Assembly (NCBI GenBank): GCA_036388555.1
Contig: DASVRP010000010.1
Location: 70,143 to 134,142 of the forward strand
Length of the DNA stretch: 64,000 nt
Source: UBA4665 sp036388555
GTDB taxonomy: Bacteria > Patescibacteriota > Saccharimonadia > Saccharimonadales > UBA4665
Direction: 5' to 3'
Under the pieces are notes generated by a model. That model made no database searches, had not been told where the DNA came from, and saw only the letters and a list, made by a program, of their open reading frames with translations. Positions 18,013-25,631 of this stretch are shown in pieces. Both the position numbers and the translations under genes were made by a program. Within the stretch, counting starts at the first letter, position 1. Every line of letters begins with the position of its first letter.

Positions 18013-19245
18013 ATGGCACAGACACCTGATCGACCAATCAATCCGCAGCAGACAGATCCGGCGCAGCAGGCGGCTGACCCTACACCAGAAGAGACATTCG
18101 AGCCGTTCGACTTTAACTCGCTTCCTTCTGCCGAACCACGTAAGGAAGTACGGCAGATAACTGCCCGGCTCCATCCTCGACTTAAGATCCCGACCTGCGA
18201 GACGATCATGGACATGTCTGACTGCCTGATGATACCAGCCAGTCAGATGGGGCATGACATGTGGGTACTTGACGGTGACCGACAGCCGTACCAGCCGAAA
18301 GGCACCGTTGCCCAGCTGGCCATCATGTCTGCAATAGTCAACTCAGACGAAGCGCCAATGTCGAATGCATGGCTTGAAAGAGATACGATCAAAGCCGATT
18401 TGCAGAGCGGTGCGGTCGGCGCTGTCGCCCATATGGCTGTCGTGGCAAGCAACCGGGACGAGCGGCTGGGCCGTGAAGGCCTGCTCAACAATCCTACTTT
18501 CACGAAGGAGTCAGTTCCGGATGATTGGGTAGCGGTCGACGACCTCTTCAATGCTGCGCTCGACAATGGCATAACATTCGTCGACAATACCGGCAAAGCC
18601 ATCACATTCCAGAAACCGACGCCGACACCTGAAAAGCCCCATCCGATGATGATCGCGGGCGTATTCATGTCAAATCCCGATAATACGGATTTTGAGCTGG
18701 CTGCCTTTGATCCGCAAAATCTCATCAACATTAAGAATAGGACAAAAAAAGCTTTTGGTCTTCTCGAGGTGAATGCTCATGGCGGAACGATCTATGGTGC
18801 CGACCTCATCTTCGGCGACGGGTCGGATCCACGGCCAAAATCGGATTGTATCGTCGTAAAGACGACGGAGTCCCTCCCACTCCTCAACACAATCGACAAC
18901 CCAGCAAAGATTCCCGGCATCCGTGGTGTTGCTGAGAAATACCTCACTCAATCCCAGCTCCCCGGCCGCAGCCGGCGGGTGCCTAATGGCAGGACACCGC
19001 TCGGTGCCGGATCCGAAGGATCCCGTGAGGGCGAAGATACTTCCGAACCCACAAACGAGGAGCTACGGGGCCGCAGGGGCCGGCCGCAGCTGACCGCTGT
19101 CACGGGCACCGGAGAAGAAGACGGCTCGGATGCCTCAGGCAAAGAGCCGAATATCTTTGAAGCCGACGAGACGCTTGCCGACTCATCCGAACTGATGCGC
19201 GTCAAGCGAAGCGGCAGTAAGTCCAAAAGGCGCTACGGCTTATGA
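18013..19245 (+). CDS. Unrecognised soluble protein (410 aa)
   Basis: Begins MAQTPDRPINPQQTDPAQQA. The first ~35 residues are Pro/Gln-rich, a folded region covers about 45-310 (for example MSDCLMIPASQMGHDMWVLD and HGGTIYGADLIFGDG), and the C-terminal ~100 residues are low-complexity and charged, ending in a basic SKSKRRYGL tail. No membrane segment. It is in the operon of the 708-aa gene. Function unknown. Confidence 0.72.
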   Translation: MAQTPDRPINPQQTDPAQQAADPTPEETFEPFDFNSLPSAEPRKEVRQITARLHPRLKIPTCETIMDMSDCLMIPASQMGHDMWVLDGDRQPYQPKGTVAQLAIMSAIVNSDEAPMSNAWLERDTIKADLQSGAVGAVAHMAVVASNRDERLGREGLLNNPTFTKESVPDDWVAVDDLFNAALDNGITFVDNTGKAITFQKPTPTPEKPHPMMIAGVFMSNPDNTDFELAAFDPQNLINIKNRTKKAFGLLEVNAHGGTIYGADLIFGDGSDPRPKSDCIVVKTTESLPLLNTIDNPAKIPGIRGVAEKYLTQSQLPGRSRRVPNGRTPLGAGSEGSREGEDTSEPTNEELRGRRGRPQLTAVTGTGEEDGSDASGKEPNIFEADETLADSSELMRVKRSGSKSKRRYGL

Positions 19246-19308
19246 TGCAGACCCGCCGGAAGTACATTGGTATAAGTTTAAATCATATTGAAAGACAGAG
19301 GTAACGAC

Positions 19309-20187
19309 ATGACATTCTGGGGAGAAACGAAATCTACTGGCGACGGAAGTGATCAACTATTCGATCAGGGCGGACTGGCACAACGTGCCACGAACCCAAA
19401 AATGATCAAAGCCGCACTTAGGAAGGGGGCGGGTAAGGGTAAGAAAGACCAGCCCCGTGTCGACCTTGGCATCCCGAACGGCATGCGTCATGGCGTACGC
19501 CTTGAAGACTTTGAATATAAGAACCCCTATCGGACTACCAGCGCCAAGATTACGAAAAGTATCGTGCGGCTAGGCCTCAGCAAGGATGCCCGGGCTGAAG
19601 TCAAAAAACTCAAGGACACGCACAAGGATACGACCGTATGGAGGATCACTACAGCCAATAAAGGCAACAAGGTCACCTACGAAAAAATGAACGGATTCGA
19701 TGCACTCAAACTCCGGGCACACCGGGCAGTCGGGCGTCGCGCCCTGGCCCTGGGGCTTCTGGTCGGAGTGCCGGCACTGGCATTCAATACCTCGGCCACA
19801 CCGGGTCAGTTTATCGACGACCAGATCGCCGCTTTTACGGGTGGTGACAGCGGTTCACAGATCGGCACTGCCAACGGCGTGTCAGTCAATGGCAAAAAAG
19901 CAAAGCCGATAGTTCTGAAGGAAGTAGACACTACCTGTGTCGGTGGCGTAGACACCGTCGTCATTTCCAAGAAGGATACCAGGGCCGAGTATCCTGCACT
20001 GGAAGCGATGCAGCGCAGCTTCGGCGATACGGCACTCGACGGCTTCGCATACAACGACCCCGAACTCGCGGACCAGTTCCTGACAGCTATGGGTAAGCAC
20101 AAGTCGTTGGGTGGCGGCGAAGCTCTACCTGACAACCAGGGTGCCGAAGTACGCGTACCGCTCGAGTGCGGTCCGACAGCCCAATAG
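19309..20187 (+). CDS. Single-pass exported protein (292 aa)
   Basis: The ATG at 19309 (MTFWGETK) has AGAGG 7 nt upstream; a TTG at 19288 is less likely. A long basic cytoplasmic part (about 1-135) precedes one membrane helix (LALGLLVGVPALAF, about 145-160), then an outer domain with two cysteines (DTTCVGGVD and PLECGPTAQ) that could form a disulfide. No family recognised. It is last in the operon begun at 15876 and is closed by a strong bidirectional terminator. Confidence 0.72.
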   Translation: MTFWGETKSTGDGSDQLFDQGGLAQRATNPKMIKAALRKGAGKGKKDQPRVDLGIPNGMRHGVRLEDFEYKNPYRTTSAKITKSIVRLGLSKDARAEVKKLKDTHKDTTVWRITTANKGNKVTYEKMNGFDALKLRAHRAVGRRALALGLLVGVPALAFNTSATPGQFIDDQIAAFTGGDSGSQIGTANGVSVNGKKAKPIVLKEVDTTCVGGVDTVVISKKDTRAEYPALEAMQRSFGDTALDGFAYNDPELADQFLTAMGKHKSLGGGEALPDNQGAEVRVPLECGPTAQ

Positions 20188-20203
20188 GACACACACCCCC
20201 CGT

Positions 20204-20240
20204 GATATAAAAACAGCCCGGCATGGGCTGTTTTTATATC
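20204..20240. terminator. Bidirectional intrinsic terminator
   Basis: A perfect 16-bp stem (20204-20219 with 20225-20240, 5-nt loop) carries an A tract on one side and a T tract on the other, so it works in both directions. It sits between the convergent genes ending at 20187 and 20342. Confidence 0.9.
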
Positions 20241-20341
20241 GTATGTTCTATGTGCTAGGCGCCTTCATCGTCTTGGTCCCGTAAAGGCGTCAGGCAGGCG
20301 CTGCGAAGCTCACATGAAGGAGCTTATTGTTATAGTATCTG

Positions 20342-22768
20342 CTAGTTGTTCCTGGCAGCTTTTTCGTGGGCTTCCTTGAGCATCTTCTTGGCGTCAGGCA
20401 GGTATTTCTTATCGAAATCCTTATAGATTGCGTTGTCGATACCATTCTGGTTGACGCCCTGCATCTTTTCAGCCCAGATTTCAAGATCATCGGGATCGGT
20501 CGTATCCATTCCCATGCCCGCTGGCGTATTGTCCTTGGCCCACTTGGCAGCATCTTCGACCTGGTCTTCGAACGGATATATCTCGGCGATTTTGTCATCT
20601 GGAGCATTCATCGCCTTGCGTATCTTATCAGCATTCCCATAGTCGCCGCCTCGTCCACCGGATGTCGTCTGGAACGCTCCGATGGGAGACTTGTGCTTCG
20701 GCACGTTCTTGTTGCGGGCATTTTCCTTGATATCGTAATAGCTCTCTGCGATAGCCACACCGACACCAACCTCGGGCCTGACGCCTTGCTTCTTGAACGT
20801 TTCCTCAATTATCAGGACCTGGTCGAGTGTCGGGTCTCCGGTCGGTGAACCCTTGTCGGCCTTCGCTTTATTGTCGCTGCTGTCGTTCTTGGTATCTTTG
20901 CTTTGTGCATTACCGTTGGTAAGCTTGTCCTTACCCTTGCTAGGCTTGCCGACAGACGTATCTCCTGAACCAGTTTCTTCACCGGTGTCGGTGCCGTCAT
21001 CGTCTAACGATCTGTCATCTGCGGATTGTTCCGAGTCGCTACCGAAGAAATTTTCAAACGTGTTTTTGATCTTGCCAGTGAAGCCGTATGTGCTGGGTGA
21101 TTCAGCATCGTCGTCGCTCCCGTCCTGGCCGTTACCATTTTCCTGTGTGTCGGTGATTTTTTTCTTGCCGGGTTTGGCGTCGCTGGGACTGGAAGTGTCA
21201 TCTGCGGAACTGTCAAGGTCCTGTTCAGCGATTACTGCATCCCCGGTAACCGGTGGAGTTTCAATATCCATCGTCGTATCAAGCAGGTCGACGAAGCCGG
21301 TGACAGCATCCTTGGCTGTCTTGGCTGGAGTAGTAGCGTCAATCACGCCAGGGGCGAGCTTGATCTGCTTCCTGCCTTTGCCAGGGTTCTTTTCATTGAA
21401 GTTTTCCTCGTACACCTGGCTTGCGACGACGACACGGCCGGCCAGGTCGTCGAGTGGGTCCAGCTTCGCACAGTCGGTATCTTCGCAGTACGGGCGGTTC
21501 GTAAGTTCTACACCACCGATGGATGCCGGCCAGTGCTCCATAAGGACAGCGGATTCGTCACCGCCACTGTCTTTCGGTGTTCCTACATAGCCGAACGGTG
21601 TACCGGCTTTGATCTTGTGGCCAGGTTTGACATCGAGCCCATGTTTCAGACCGGCGAAGTTGAGCGTGGTACCGTCACCTAATTTGGCAAATACAGTCGA
21701 ACCGGTATGACGGTTCGACTTACTGTCACGCTTGGCAAGTACGGTCATGTCTTTTGGGGCGACGACCGGTGTGCCCTTCGGAGCTTTGATGACAGTCATC
21801 GGGTAGGGAGCAGGGGAATCAGTGTCTAAACGATCGAGCACCTCAATCTTACCCGGGTCGCCGGCTACGGGCAGCATCATGTCGCTGGTATGTGTCTTGG
21901 ATTTAGTAGCCGGTTTTACAACGAGCTTCGTATCGGATGCCTTAGGCTTGTACGCGCGCTCCTTGATGGCTGGCTTCTTTGCGGTTCCGGGCTTAGCCGA
22001 TGTACCATTCTTAGCCGGAGAACCGCCAGTATTGCCCCGGCCGGACTGGCCGCCAGATTCTGAGCCTGAGCCAGAGTCTGATTCAGAATCAGAGCTGGAC
22101 GAGTCTGGGATGGTTTCGCCCTGCAGCATATCGACGAACTTCGTCGCACGGGTCGTCAGGAATTCAAGGAAGGATTTGGTCTCGACGACGATAGGAGAGG
22201 CTGCGATACCCGTGACAGCAGTGAGTTCCGTTTCGGGAGAGACCAGACTCAGCACGTCAGGCGTACTGCTGCTTGCGAGTTGACGGAGTGCTGATTGCCC
22301 GCTACTGTCCGATTTGCCGGCCAGTTGCTGCAACGGGGCGCTGCCTTTGCGGGGCGATACCAACGTGGTCAACTGTTGCCCGGCCGTCGCATCATCTTCG
22401 ACGATACCAGCCAGTATGTCCTGTTCGCTAGATCGGCCCGCAACAGGCGAAGCGGATACGAACGATTTGACGGCACCCAACTTGAGCGTATGTCCGGATG
22501 TATCAGGGCCGTCACGAAGGCCGAACATATCGGCGGCATGTGTGCTTGCGGCGCCTGGGACCATGGCAGTGCCAGCGACGACAGCCGCCGCCAGGCTGCC
22601 GGTAAGCATAGTACGGCGATCAGGCATACGAGCGACCACGTTCCCTAGGGAAACAGAAGGTTGCAAGGGGTTTTTGTCACAGACCAGGGCGGTCAGTCGT
22701 GATACATCATCCCCATAATCTTCCAGGTATTTGTCGATCAATTCGGTTGATTCGTATCGCTTGCTCAT
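20342..22768 (-). CDS. Exported lytic-transglycosylase-like protein with M23-like domain
   Basis: 808 residues. A basic stretch and hydrophobic helix (RRTMLTGSLAAAVVAGTAMV, about 51-70) anchor or export it. Residues about 330-440 resemble an M23/LytM fold (GTPVVAPKDMTVLAK, LKHGLDVKPGHKIKAGTPFG, YVGTPKDSGG), but the HxxxD and HxH zinc motifs are not intact. A long Ser/Asp/Gly-rich linker follows. The C-terminal ~160 residues have a goose-type/SLT-like lysozyme pattern (VAIAESYYDIKE with a candidate catalytic Glu, SPIGAFQTTSGGRGGDYG). It probably cuts glycan strands. It is the last gene of a four-gene minus-strand operon starting at 25531. Confidence 0.72.
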   Translation of the reverse strand: MSKRYESTELIDKYLEDYGDDVSRLTALVCDKNPLQPSVSLGNVVARMPDRRTMLTGSLAAAVVAGTAMVPGAASTHAADMFGLRDGPDTSGHTLKLGAVKSFVSASPVAGRSSEQDILAGIVEDDATAGQQLTTLVSPRKGSAPLQQLAGKSDSSGQSALRQLASSSTPDVLSLVSPETELTAVTGIAASPIVVETKSFLEFLTTRATKFVDMLQGETIPDSSSSDSESDSGSGSESGGQSGRGNTGGSPAKNGTSAKPGTAKKPAIKERAYKPKASDTKLVVKPATKSKTHTSDMMLPVAGDPGKIEVLDRLDTDSPAPYPMTVIKAPKGTPVVAPKDMTVLAKRDSKSNRHTGSTVFAKLGDGTTLNFAGLKHGLDVKPGHKIKAGTPFGYVGTPKDSGGDESAVLMEHWPASIGGVELTNRPYCEDTDCAKLDPLDDLAGRVVVASQVYEENFNEKNPGKGRKQIKLAPGVIDATTPAKTAKDAVTGFVDLLDTTMDIETPPVTGDAVIAEQDLDSSADDTSSPSDAKPGKKKITDTQENGNGQDGSDDDAESPSTYGFTGKIKNTFENFFGSDSEQSADDRSLDDDGTDTGEETGSGDTSVGKPSKGKDKLTNGNAQSKDTKNDSSDNKAKADKGSPTGDPTLDQVLIIEETFKKQGVRPEVGVGVAIAESYYDIKENARNKNVPKHKSPIGAFQTTSGGRGGDYGNADKIRKAMNAPDDKIAEIYPFEDQVEDAAKWAKDNTPAGMGMDTTDPDDLEIWAEKMQGVNQNGIDNAIYKDFDKKYLPDAKKMLKEAHEKAARNN

Positions 22769-22848
22769 AGGTGTATCCCTGCTACTAAATGTAGTATACC
22801 ACCGTAACTATGAAATAATCCACTGTATTTTATGACTATTTTATGGGC

Positions 22849-23679
22849 TTATTTAGGCCGATGTTCGGGCTTGCAGGGTATCATCCACGTACCCTTCGTA
22901 TTCGTGAATGACACACCGGTCACATACGTATTCGGGTCCGGTGGAGTAGTGGTATATGGCTTAACATCGTACATGCTTACCGAATTCTTCAGGAACCTCG
23001 CCTCAGGGGGATTAACGGCCTTCTCGCCGTCCACCGGCACTTTCGGCATCAGTACGGTAGCCCGGGACCGCGCGGCTTCGATTATATTTTCAGCGTCTTC
23101 GAAAGCGGCGGCCCGCATTGTTTCGTCAGGGCTTGTACAGAGAGCTTTAAAATAGAGGCCGGCGTCCATCTTCTTCGGGTTCGCCTTAGTGACCTTAGCG
23201 TACGCCTCGGGCAGGATCTTGATCTTGACGCTGATCGCATTGATTCGTTTCTGCTTATCCTGGGTAATGTGGGCCGGGTCGATCTCGAATGTCGCCACTT
23301 TGCCGATAGTCGTCTTCGGGCTGTCAGTCTGGTCGAGGGTAGGGAACTCAGCGGTCGACACGATCGGACCGGGGAGCCGCAGATTGTAGAGTATCCCTTT
23401 GAGCCTGTTCTCACCGTAATCATTGGACTCGACGACACTGTCGGTCGAGGCACTGATTAGACTTGGCACCAGGATAGCACCGGCGGCAAGTCCGGCAGCA
23501 CCCCACCAGGCGAGCTTACCCTTCCAGGTCATCTTGTCTGAGCGGTTCGCCGACGTGCCGAGCGTACCATCATCGACTACAGGCCGCCACCCGGCGCTTC
23601 TGCCGTGGTTCGGGAAACTGCTACCCCGGTCGTCCCCGGGGAAATAGTCTTCAAACGATTCGTGCCTACCTCCGAACAC
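22849..23679 (-). CDS. Single-pass exported protein (276 aa)
   Basis: The preferred start is a GTG at 23679, with AGAAGGCAGG upstream, directly after the stop codon of the previous gene; another GTG at 23721 would overlap that gene by 40 bp. A ~55-residue cytoplasmic part precedes one membrane helix (LAWWGAAGLAAGAILVPSLI), then an outer domain with Cys in ALCTSPDE and MIPCKPEH. No family recognised. It is third in the operon that ends with the lytic-transglycosylase-like gene. Confidence 0.7.
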   Translation of the reverse strand: MFGGRHESFEDYFPGDDRGSSFPNHGRSAGWRPVVDDGTLGTSANRSDKMTWKGKLAWWGAAGLAAGAILVPSLISASTDSVVESNDYGENRLKGILYNLRLPGPIVSTAEFPTLDQTDSPKTTIGKVATFEIDPAHITQDKQKRINAISVKIKILPEAYAKVTKANPKKMDAGLYFKALCTSPDETMRAAAFEDAENIIEAARSRATVLMPKVPVDGEKAVNPPEARFLKNSVSMYDVKPYTTTPPDPNTYVTGVSFTNTKGTWMIPCKPEHRPK

Positions 23680-23681
23680 CG

Positions 23682-24788
23682 CTATCCTGCCTTCTTCATT
23701 GTCGCCGTGCCCATGTCGCACCGCCGCGGTTCGATTCCACCGATATTGATCTTCTCGACTTCGAGGTGCTTCGGCACGATGCTGAGGTCGTTCAGGCCGT
23801 TGCGCTCACGCTCGTACTCAGCGTGCCAGAAGTCCTGGCGGGCCTGTGGCGGGTCGACATTGACTTCGACCCTGCCGGCCTTGTATGCAGCTGCGACGAG
23901 TTCCTGCTCGCCAAGTTTGGCAGCGATCTGCCCTTGGGCCACCTGGGCAAGCTTGGTTTTGACTTGTTCCATGTCAAGCTGCTGCTCGGGACATGACTGT
24001 GCCAGGGCCGCCATCGTGATCAGTTTCTTCATGGTATAGGAATAAAAATTGCGCTCATTGGTCCCAAATGTGCCGACATTCTTATAGTCGTTATTATTCC
24101 ACAAGTCTTCGTTGGCCTGTGTCTGGGCCACATGCGCCATACACAGGTCGAGCGTCCCGGCATTGATAGCGATTTTGGAGATGCTTTTGCCGTTCTTGTC
24201 GAAGGTCACATTGTACGGCACCTTCGATTTATTCTTGGACAACGCCTGACTAAGCTGGCGGGCATTCTTGTCGTTATCTATCGATGTCTTGTAGCTGCCG
24301 AAGTTAAAGCAGGGCATGCCGGTCACTTCTGTCGTCCTGGCATTGCCAGGGTTATAGAACAGTTTGGCATCGTCCCGGAAGGGCATATCGTGCCAGAAGT
24401 CACCGTTAAACGCGAATTCACCCGTACCTGCCATATCGATCGAGGCAACGCCGAAGCTGACATTCAACTCGTCGCTGATGATGCGCTCCCTCTTCAGGCC
24501 GATACCGCTTGCTGAGCCGCCTGATTCCTCTTCAAATTCAAAGCCGACGATACCGGCCAGTTTCCGCTTGAGGGCTTCGCTAGCTTCATCGGCGGCATTT
24601 TCGAGCCCACAGGCGATGGCTCCACGATAATCTCCGGTAGCGACCAGCATCGCACAGTTGTCGTCTTCCAGATGTCGATAGCCCTGGATGCCAACGGTGG
24701 CTATCGAAAGCACACCGGCACCGATCAGCGCGATTTTAGCTGGATGCTGATTCGCTCCGCCGATCCGTGGTCTCCATTGGTCCGTCAT
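23682..24788 (-). CDS. Single-pass exported protein (368 aa)
   Basis: The ATG at 24788 has GGGAG upstream. One membrane helix (IALIGAGVLSIATVGIQGY, about 19-37), then a ~330-residue outer domain with six or more cysteines (DNCAML, AIACGLE, MPCFNF, DLCMAH, QSCPEQ, RRCDMG), which suggests disulfides. No family recognised. It is second in the operon and separated by only 2 bp from the next gene. Confidence 0.72.
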   Translation of the reverse strand: MTDQWRPRIGGANQHPAKIALIGAGVLSIATVGIQGYRHLEDDNCAMLVATGDYRGAIACGLENAADEASEALKRKLAGIVGFEFEEESGGSASGIGLKRERIISDELNVSFGVASIDMAGTGEFAFNGDFWHDMPFRDDAKLFYNPGNARTTEVTGMPCFNFGSYKTSIDNDKNARQLSQALSKNKSKVPYNVTFDKNGKSISKIAINAGTLDLCMAHVAQTQANEDLWNNNDYKNVGTFGTNERNFYSYTMKKLITMAALAQSCPEQQLDMEQVKTKLAQVAQGQIAAKLGEQELVAAAYKAGRVEVNVDPPQARQDFWHAEYERERNGLNDLSIVPKHLEVEKINIGGIEPRRCDMGTATMKKAG

Positions 24789-24847
24789 GTGCTTGTCTCC
24801 CTGGATTATGTTTGTGGTCGTCTATATTCAGCTCTACGTGCAGCCTA

Positions 24848-25531
24848 TTATGGCACATTCGGAGGCCGGCAGAGCGGTGCTTTACCGTCATCGGGGTATA
24901 GTTCGACAGGAGCCGCGACCGTGGCCGGCAAGCCGCCGACGCTGCGCAGTAGGTATTCACCATGGAGCCTGAGCGGTTTCGACGCAGCCTGGCATTCGGC
25001 GACGGTGTCGATAGGATCGGAATGGAACGTCTCGTTGATCGAGAAGGCGCCGCCCTTGTAGTTGCGGTCGAGGGAGACTTGCATGCTCACCGCCGCCTTG
25101 CCGCCAACTTTGACGACCGCCGCCTTGTCTGTTTTCAGGCAGAACTGGGCTGCCGGGTCAGACTCCTCGCCGTCGATGGGAACCCTGAAATCATCTGCGT
25201 TCTTGCCTGTCGGACAGTAGTAGGACGAACCTGCCTTGAGCTTTCCGACGGCCGCATTCAGCTGGGCGGCCGTCGGGGCCTGCTTGGCAGCCGTGTTATT
25301 CGGTGCCTTAGCGCCTTTGCCGAAAATGAGATCAAGTGGGTCGAGCGCCAAAGGTGATTGCCACTTGCCAGCATCGTTGTGGAAATTACGGATCTCGATA
25401 TATTCGGCCACGGGGCCATACTTTTTTACATCTACATGAGAATCGGTATCCGGAATACTGAACAGAGCCAACCCCAGTAATGCCGTCCTTATCTTATGAC
25501 GCCTCATTGCCGACAGGGATTCGCGTATCAT
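24848..25531 (-). CDS. Exported protein, paralogue of the NlpC/P60 protein's N-terminal module
   Basis: 227 residues from the ATG at 25531. A TTG at 25552 is possible but lies within a conserved promoter. A basic N-terminus and hydrophobic segment (RTALLGLALFSIP) are followed by an outer domain. The NDAGKWQSPLALDP, YYCPTG and AAQFCLK positions align with those of the protein at 27839-28774, showing a shared module of about 150 residues; the catalytic P60 domain is absent here. It is the first gene of the operon 25531-20342. Function unknown. Confidence 0.72.
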   Translation of the reverse strand: MIRESLSAMRRHKIRTALLGLALFSIPDTDSHVDVKKYGPVAEYIEIRNFHNDAGKWQSPLALDPLDLIFGKGAKAPNNTAAKQAPTAAQLNAAVGKLKAGSSYYCPTGKNADDFRVPIDGEESDPAAQFCLKTDKAAVVKVGGKAAVSMQVSLDRNYKGGAFSINETFHSDPIDTVAECQAASKPLRLHGEYLLRSVGGLPATVAAPVELYPDDGKAPLCRPPNVP

Positions 25532-25538
25532 AGTTACT

Positions 25539-25571
25539 ATTTTATATATCAAATTAGCAAAATAGTAAAAT
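25539..25571 (-). promoter_or_regulatory. Conserved promoter of the 25531 operon (copy A)
   Basis: On the minus strand this 33-bp block contains TTTACT, 17 bp, TATAAA and ends 7 nt before the ATG. It is identical at 29 of 33 positions to the block at 28782-28814. The spacing implies a leaderless or nearly leaderless mRNA. Confidence 0.7.
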
Positions 25572-25631
25572 TAATCTTCATTACCTTCAAAATGACCTGG
25601 CGCAGCTGCCTGAATATGATATAAATAATAC

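Noticed and set aside
20793..21590. Plus-strand ORF (265 codons), Ser/Leu/Pro-rich
   Set aside because: Shadow of the Ser/Asp-rich linker of the minus-strand transglycosylase-like gene.
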